64,000 nt of DNA from a virus: positions 30,275 through 94,274 of IMG/VR virus record IMGVR_UViG_3300008448_000024; one strand, 5' to 3'. The notes beneath the pieces are model-generated. The model was not told where the DNA came from. It was given only the letters and a program-made list of their open reading frames with translations, and made no database searches. Shown here piece by piece: positions 59,254 through 64,000 of this stretch. The position numbers were made by a program, and so were the translations under genes. Numbering within the stretch: position 1 is the first letter of the stretch; each line of letters starts with the position of its first letter.

Positions 59254-62200
59254 ATGTCAAACCAGTATCTTAAGCTACGTCGTAGTGGCGTACCAGGCAA
59301 AATTCCCACAACAGAATCTATTGATTTTGGTGAGATAGCACTTAATACATATGATGGTTTGGCTTATATGAAAAAATCAGGTTCTAGTGGGATTGAAGTA
59401 GTACCAATTGGGCTTTCATCTGGTTCATTTTCAGGAAGTTTTAGGGGTACATTTACCGGCTCTCTACAAGGAACGGCTAGTTGGGCACAAAACTACAACG
59501 AAACAGACCCAGTCTTTACAGCAGTATCAGGTACATTTGCTACAACAGCATCCTTTAATGCTTTTACATCATCATACAACACCGGATCATTCACAGGCTC
59601 TTTCACAGGGTCGTTACTAGGAACCGCAGCTACAGCAAGCTATGTAAAAAATGCACAAACAGCGTCTTACGTAGTGTTAGCTCAGACAGCAAGTTATATA
59701 CAACAAGCACAAAGTGCATCATACGCCAGTACAGCCTCTTATGTTTTAAACGCTGTAAGTGCATCGTATTCAAACACAGCCTCTTACGTAGAACTAGCTC
59801 AAACTGCTAGCTACGTCTTAAATGCTGTGAGTGCTTCATATGCTCTGTCATCATCCTATGCCGTAAATGCAACTAATGCTGCAACAGCGTCAAATATATT
59901 AGGTGGTAAAGCACCGCATATACCTTATTTTATTACAGATACAACACTAGCAACAAGTTCATTATACCAATCAGGCTCTTCAACTGTTATCATAAACCAA
60001 GATGCAGCAACAGAAGCCAATCCTGAAGCTTTATATGTTTGGCAACCGAGCACATCATCAATTAATGTAATAAGTGGTAAAGGTAACTTAGATAACTATC
60101 TACAGCTAAACATTCAAAATACAAACCAAGGACCAAACGCATCATCAGATGTAGTTGCAACTGCCAATAACGGTAGTGAATTAGACAACTACATTGACAT
60201 GGGTATCAACAGCCAGAACTATGCTGGTTTCTTGGGTGATGCAAATGATTCTTATCTCTATTCGCATGGTCATGATATGTGGATAGGAAATATAAATGAT
60301 GGATATAATCTACATTTATTCAATAGTTCTAGTATAAATCCGCTTGTAACAATAACACCGTCTAACGATGTTGATGTTAATACAAGATTAAACGCACCTA
60401 ACTTAACAGGTAGCTTAGAAGGAACTGCTAGTTGGGCTAAAAATATAATATCATCCTCTCATGCAATTAATTCAGACTTTGCTGGCTATGCACAAACAGC
60501 AGGTATAGCGGCAAACGGAGGCGTAACACAACTTATAGCAGGATCTGGAGTATCATTAATACCATCGACAGGAGTAGGTAATGTAACAGTGATTGCTACT
60601 GGAGTAGGAGGTGTAACAATATTATCTGGTTCTAATGTAACACAATCATTTAGTAACTCAAATACTTGGAATTTCACTCATAATCTAGGCGTTAGAACTC
60701 CAATTATAAATGTATTTGATTCAAATTATAATCAAGTAATACCAGAATCAATACAACTAATAGATACTGCAAGTGCAATAATTACATTCCCAACTTTAGA
60801 AAGTGGATTTGCAATAGCATCTGTTGGAGGCGTAACAGGAAATGCATTATCATCTTCATATTCTTTATTAGCTACATACGCAGACACGGCATCTTATTAT
60901 GCTGAGACAGATCCTATATTTGTAGCTAAAAGCGCATCATTAGCGACTACTGGTTCTAATATATTTAGAGGTACACAAACAATAAGCGGTAGTATGATTT
61001 TAGTGAATGGTGCTACTGGTTCATTATTAGGAACAGCATCATTTGCTACAACAGCATCATACACTTTAAATGCACTAAGCGCTTCATACGCTCAAACAGC
61101 GTCATATTCGCAAAATCTAGTAGTATCGGGATCAATCTCAACAGTAGATTATATTGATTTTAATACAACAACTAACCCATCTCATTTAGAAGGTCGTGTA
61201 CATTGGGATGATACAGTAAAAACATTGCAGCTTGATACTGAAAGCCCCAACTTCAGTATTGACGTTGGACATCAGAATGTTGTTAGAGTTTACAATAATA
61301 CAGGAGCGGATATACAGGCAGGTAAGATAGTGTATATAAACGGAGCTCAAGGAAATACACCTACAGTAGCTACAGCTAGCTGGGAAATAGATCCATCATC
61401 AGCAAGCACAATAGGATTCGCAGCAACAACAATATCAGGCTCTGGTGGTAATAGACACGGCTACGTTATAACAAATGGGTTAATAACAAATATAAACACA
61501 AACGGTATAGCTGTTGGTAGTAGATTATTTTTATCATCTAGTGGTACTTTTACAGATGTAGCACCTGATGCTCCATTACACGAAGTTAGATTAGGTGTTG
61601 TAGTAGTAAACAATGCTACCACAGGCGTTATCTATGTAAACATAGTAAACGGTTTTGAATTAACAGAGCTACATGATGTAAGAACAACATCAGAGAGTAA
61701 CGGTGATCTATTGGTTTATAGCGCATCTCTTTGGACAAATTCAAAAGCACTAACAGGAAGTTACAGCGTAACTGGATCACTTACAATATCAGGTTCATCT
61801 ACATTTACCAACATAGGCCCCGCTGTATTTACTGGTAGCGTTGGTATATCTGGCAGCGTGAGTATGGCCGGAAGTATTATACCAGCAGTATCTAGTTCAT
61901 TTAGCTTAGGATCAGCAACTAATCCGTGGAAAGACATATTTGTAAAATCAGGATCAATCAGTATAGAATCAGATGTGCCTGGTAACCCATCAACTCTTAT
62001 TTCAAATGTAGGAGGTAATATATTACTATCAGCTGGTGGTATGCAACTATTAGGTAGTGGATCATTTAATGCAGCAACTGGATCATTTGGGTATATTAGC
62101 GGATCGCTAACACACGTAGGTACACTTACACAAGTAGGTGATACAGTAATAACAGGGTCATTAACATTAAACTCAGGATCAGTATTAAATCTAAACGATG

Positions 62201-62661
62201 GATTTTATGTAAACGGTACAAAGCAATACAACTACGGTCAGTTTAGCAGTACAACATCACAATCAGGAAGTGTAAACGTAACATCATCTTTTAACTATGA
62301 TACGACGGTATATTCACAAGGAGTTAATATAGTAAGCGGAAGTAGAATTACCATCCCACACGGTGGAGTATACAATATAACAGCAACAACAACTGTTGAG
62401 ATAACTACTAATGTTACTACAAATGTGTATTTATGGCTAAGAAAAAATGGAACTAATGTTAGTAATAGTACAGTTTTCTTTCAAGGAAGAGCAGAGTATC
62501 ACTATCTGGCTTTAAATCATGTAGTAAGTGCTAGTGCAGGAGATTATTTTGAAGTGATGAAATTATACGACGCAGATGCGCCTATATTTAGAGCAGTAGC
62601 AGCTGCAGGAAGTGTACCAGCTATACCATCAATAATAACAACAGTAACACAGATAGCATAA
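59254..62661 (+). CDS. Giant tail fibre protein with A(S)Y heptad repeats
   Basis: 1,135 residues. The start SNQYLKLRRSGVPGKIPTTE continues with a GEIALNTYDG...GSLQGTASWA fibre-attachment style. Residues about 126-213 have a heptad pattern x-A-x-T-A-S-Y-V repeated 12 or more times. Later regions are beta repeats: GRVHWDDTVKTLQLDTE, QNVVRVYNNTGADIQAGKIV, ELTELHDVRTTSESNGDLLV. The last 130 residues resemble a C1q/TNF-like jelly roll (GGVYNITATTTVEITTNVTT, then YLWLRKNGTNVSNS). It is likely a long tail fibre with a receptor-binding tip. Confidence 0.75.
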   Translation: MSNQYLKLRRSGVPGKIPTTESIDFGEIALNTYDGLAYMKKSGSSGIEVVPIGLSSGSFSGSFRGTFTGSLQGTASWAQNYNETDPVFTAVSGTFATTASFNAFTSSYNTGSFTGSFTGSLLGTAATASYVKNAQTASYVVLAQTASYIQQAQSASYASTASYVLNAVSASYSNTASYVELAQTASYVLNAVSASYALSSSYAVNATNAATASNILGGKAPHIPYFITDTTLATSSLYQSGSSTVIINQDAATEANPEALYVWQPSTSSINVISGKGNLDNYLQLNIQNTNQGPNASSDVVATANNGSELDNYIDMGINSQNYAGFLGDANDSYLYSHGHDMWIGNINDGYNLHLFNSSSINPLVTITPSNDVDVNTRLNAPNLTGSLEGTASWAKNIISSSHAINSDFAGYAQTAGIAANGGVTQLIAGSGVSLIPSTGVGNVTVIATGVGGVTILSGSNVTQSFSNSNTWNFTHNLGVRTPIINVFDSNYNQVIPESIQLIDTASAIITFPTLESGFAIASVGGVTGNALSSSYSLLATYADTASYYAETDPIFVAKSASLATTGSNIFRGTQTISGSMILVNGATGSLLGTASFATTASYTLNALSASYAQTASYSQNLVVSGSISTVDYIDFNTTTNPSHLEGRVHWDDTVKTLQLDTESPNFSIDVGHQNVVRVYNNTGADIQAGKIVYINGAQGNTPTVATASWEIDPSSASTIGFAATTISGSGGNRHGYVITNGLITNINTNGIAVGSRLFLSSSGTFTDVAPDAPLHEVRLGVVVVNNATTGVIYVNIVNGFELTELHDVRTTSESNGDLLVYSASLWTNSKALTGSYSVTGSLTISGSSTFTNIGPAVFTGSVGISGSVSMAGSIIPAVSSSFSLGSATNPWKDIFVKSGSISIESDVPGNPSTLISNVGGNILLSAGGMQLLGSGSFNAATGSFGYISGSLTHVGTLTQVGDTVITGSLTLNSGSVLNLNDGFYVNGTKQYNYGQFSSTTSQSGSVNVTSSFNYDTTVYSQGVNIVSGSRITIPHGGVYNITATTTVEITTNVTTNVYLWLRKNGTNVSNSTVFFQGRAEYHYLALNHVVSASAGDYFEVMKLYDADAPIFRAVAAAGSVPAIPSIITTVTQIA
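59629..59893 (+). repeat. Heptad A-S-Y-V peptide repeats in the long fibre
   Basis: A roughly 21-base period encodes T-A-S-Y-V-x-x-A-x type units, giving an Ala/Ser/Tyr-rich shaft. Codons vary, so the repeat is maintained at the protein level. Confidence 0.65.
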
Positions 62662-62662
62662 A

Positions 62663-63160
62663 ATGAGAATATTTCAACCCATAGTAACCTCTTCGCTTAG
62701 CGTACAAGATACGGTAACAGCAGTTGCTTTCTCCGGAAGCCTGTATGGTACTGCTTCATGGGCTGTATCATCATCTAATGCTATAAATGCTATAAATGCA
62801 CAAAGCAGCTCCAACTTTACTGTAACCAGTACACTACATATAGATGGTACAGCAACAAACGTACAGTCTGCATTATCAACTATTGTTGGATCAAACAACA
62901 TATACAGCACACCAACTGGTTCCTATACAGCATTCTTTGGAAAATATACAATACATAAGAGCACAAATGCACGAGCAGGTGAATTTATGGCTGTATGGAA
63001 CGATAGTCTACCAGTAGTATACACAGATGTATCAACAACAGACATAGGAAATACTTTAGATATATCTTTCACAGCAACGCTTATTGGTAACGATATTCAA
63101 GTAAATGCTGACGCATTATCATCTGGTTGGACTGTAAAAATGCTTGGCACTTTTATCTAA
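62663..63160 (+). CDS. Tail fibre or fibre-associated protein
   Basis: 165 residues beginning MRIFQPIVTSSLSVQDTVTA. VAFSGSLYGTASWAVSSSNA is the fibre-joining motif seen in other fibre genes (GSL-GTASWA). The C-terminal part (GSYTAFFGKYTIHKSTNARA, EFMAVWNDSLPVVYTDVSTT) is a beta sandwich-like stretch. Start and preceding stop are separated by one base, suggesting coupling. Confidence 0.6.
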   Translation: MRIFQPIVTSSLSVQDTVTAVAFSGSLYGTASWAVSSSNAINAINAQSSSNFTVTSTLHIDGTATNVQSALSTIVGSNNIYSTPTGSYTAFFGKYTIHKSTNARAGEFMAVWNDSLPVVYTDVSTTDIGNTLDISFTATLIGNDIQVNADALSSGWTVKMLGTFI

Positions 63161-63166
63161 CTTAAC

Positions 63167-63174
63167 ATATTTAT
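63167..63174 (+). promoter_or_regulatory. ATATTTAT late-promoter-like box
   Basis: cATATTTAT lies six bases after the preceding stop and 42 bases before the ATG at 63217. Confidence 0.5.
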
Positions 63175-63216
63175 TACTGAGTATTTGGTTGGATAGGGAA
63201 AACTAAAATACAAAAC

Positions 63217-63633
63217 ATGGCTAATGAATTCGTAGCGCGCAACGGTATAATTGCGCTAAATAACTCCACTGTAACAGGCTCATTAAACGTCACAGAACGT
63301 ATAGTAGCCCAATCTGTATCATCTAGTTTCTCAGGCTCAGGAGCAAACCTATACGACATACCAGCATCAGGTATCGTAGGCCTAAACTTATCCCAAATAT
63401 CATCAGGATCAGTATCTGCATCTATATCACCGAATAATGGATTTAGAGTAAATACTGACACAACAATAAGCGGATCACTAACAGTAAACGGCGTAACTGA
63501 TGGAACTGGATCTGGACACGTGATAATGTACAACACATCATCCGGTCAATTCTTTTACACCGCATCATCAGCAATAGGTGGTGGTGCATCAAACGACAAT
63601 TTTCAACAAATATTCCTATTAATGGGAGGATAA
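63217..63633 (+). CDS. Short tail-fibre-type protein
   Basis: 138 residues beginning MANEFVARNGIIALNNSTVT, GSLNVTERIVAQSVSSSFSG. The pattern N-G-I-I-A-L-(N/D)...G-S-L-x-V is common to virion fibre proteins of aquatic phages. The rest is a beta-rich repeat (TDTTISGSLTVNGVTDGTGS). The Gly-rich end NDNFQQIFLLMGG may be a chaperone or attachment contact. Confidence 0.6.
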   Translation: MANEFVARNGIIALNNSTVTGSLNVTERIVAQSVSSSFSGSGANLYDIPASGIVGLNLSQISSGSVSASISPNNGFRVNTDTTISGSLTVNGVTDGTGSGHVIMYNTSSGQFFYTASSAIGGGASNDNFQQIFLLMGG

Positions 63634-63637
63634 CAAT

Positions 63638-63967
63638 ATGCCAAACGTAGCAAAAGTATTAGGACAGATAGTATCAACAGGTAGCGCAGTAGATTTATAC
63701 ACTGTACCTGCATTGAAACAAACAGTAGTATCAACACTCACAGTAGCAAACCTAACTGCGGGATCAGGAACGTTCGATGTAGCTATCAGAGTAAGTGGAT
63801 CTGCTATAGAAGATAAACACTACATCTATAAGAATGTATCGCTACCAGCTAACGATACCTTTGCAGCAACGTTTGGTATAACGATGGCTGCTACAGACGT
63901 AGTAACTGTAGCTTCATCAGTATCAAGCTCATTTAATTTATTTGGACAAGAAGTAACAACAACATAA
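63638..63967 (+). CDS. Small virion protein of the fibre cluster
   Basis: 109 residues: PNVAKVLGQIVSTGSAVDLY, TVPALKQTVVSTLTVANLTA then FDVAIRVSGSAIEDKHYIYK. An all-beta domain of this kind occurs in several phage structural proteins near fibres. It starts four bases after the preceding stop. The role is unknown. Confidence 0.55.
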   Translation: MPNVAKVLGQIVSTGSAVDLYTVPALKQTVVSTLTVANLTAGSGTFDVAIRVSGSAIEDKHYIYKNVSLPANDTFAATFGITMAATDVVTVASSVSSSFNLFGQEVTTT

Positions 63968-63970
63968 TAA

Positions 63971-64000
63971 ATGGCACAAGGAACTTCTACAACAACATCA
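63971..64000 (+). CDS. Start of a further gene (3' cut by window end)
   Basis: ATG GCA CAA GGA ACT TCT gives MAQGTSTTTS to the end of the window, three bases after the preceding stop triplet and in the fibre cluster. Too short to identify; the spacing and codon style fit a real start. Confidence 0.45.
   Translation, partial: MAQGTSTTTS

Noticed and set aside
59254-62661. Diversity-generating retroelement target
   Set aside because: No reverse transcriptase or template repeat was seen in the window, and repeats are shaft-like.
1-64000. Integrase, attachment sites or lysogeny genes
   Set aside because: None recognised; the content fits a lytic T4-like phage.

Overview
The window is part of a large, AT-rich, T4-like contractile-tailed phage genome (Caudoviricetes, myovirus morphology). 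T4-type core genes recognisable from their protein sequences are: large terminase (gp17), portal (gp20), prohead protease (gp21), core scaffold (gp22), major capsid protein (gp23), neck and tail-completion proteins (gp13, gp14, gp15), baseplate wedge proteins (gp25, gp6, a gp7-like giant), a gp5-like hub protein, late sigma factor (gp55), primase (gp61-like) and a Mre11/Rad50-type (gp47/gp46) nuclease. Starts lack Shine-Dalgarno sequences and sit in A-rich leaders, and one secreted protein has a signal peptide ending in SQ. Together these suggest a Bacteroidota (flavobacteria-like) host; this is inference, since nothing in the window names the host.

Layout. 0-2.4 kb: the 3' end of a TROVE/vWA (Ro60-like) gene, a ~450-base gene-free stretch rich in hairpins (candidate structured RNA), a DUF458/YkuK-like protein and a holin-like protein. 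2.5-6.5 kb: five overlapping genes that may form a DNA-modification operon. 6.6-7.5 kb: two short tagged genes. 7.5-25.7 kb, minus strand: GIY-YIG endonuclease, small acetyltransferase-like protein, tail/baseplate proteins, gp55, HD hydrolase, glutaredoxin-like protein and tiny ORFs. 25.7-26.1 kb: divergent intergenic region. 26.1-30.2 kb, plus strand: primase and a fused Mre11-Rad50 protein. 30.2-41.1 kb: a dense run of small and medium genes, many starting with a short hydrophobic/amphipathic peptide ending in (L/I)-x-E. 41.1-57.3 kb: endonuclease-like gene, two membrane/secreted proteins, then the head, packaging and neck genes. 57.3-64 kb: tail-fibre genes with strong peptide repeats.

Two window-wide patterns tie the genes together. 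First, about twenty proteins, including the major capsid protein, carry an N-terminal tag ending in (L/I)xE. This is the kind of site cut by the T4 gp21 prohead protease in capsid-targeting sequences. The 30-41 kb block therefore reads as a cargo cluster of proteins packed into the head and trimmed there. Several members (a ligase-like nucleotidyltransferase, an NMNAT-like enzyme, a zincin-HAD fusion) are enzymes. Second, the octamer ATATTTAT sits a few to a few tens of bases upstream of about twenty gene starts on both strands, always in gene orientation. It is a good candidate for the late promoter read by the gp55-like sigma factor encoded in the window.

All assignments come from reading motifs by eye. 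No database search was possible.
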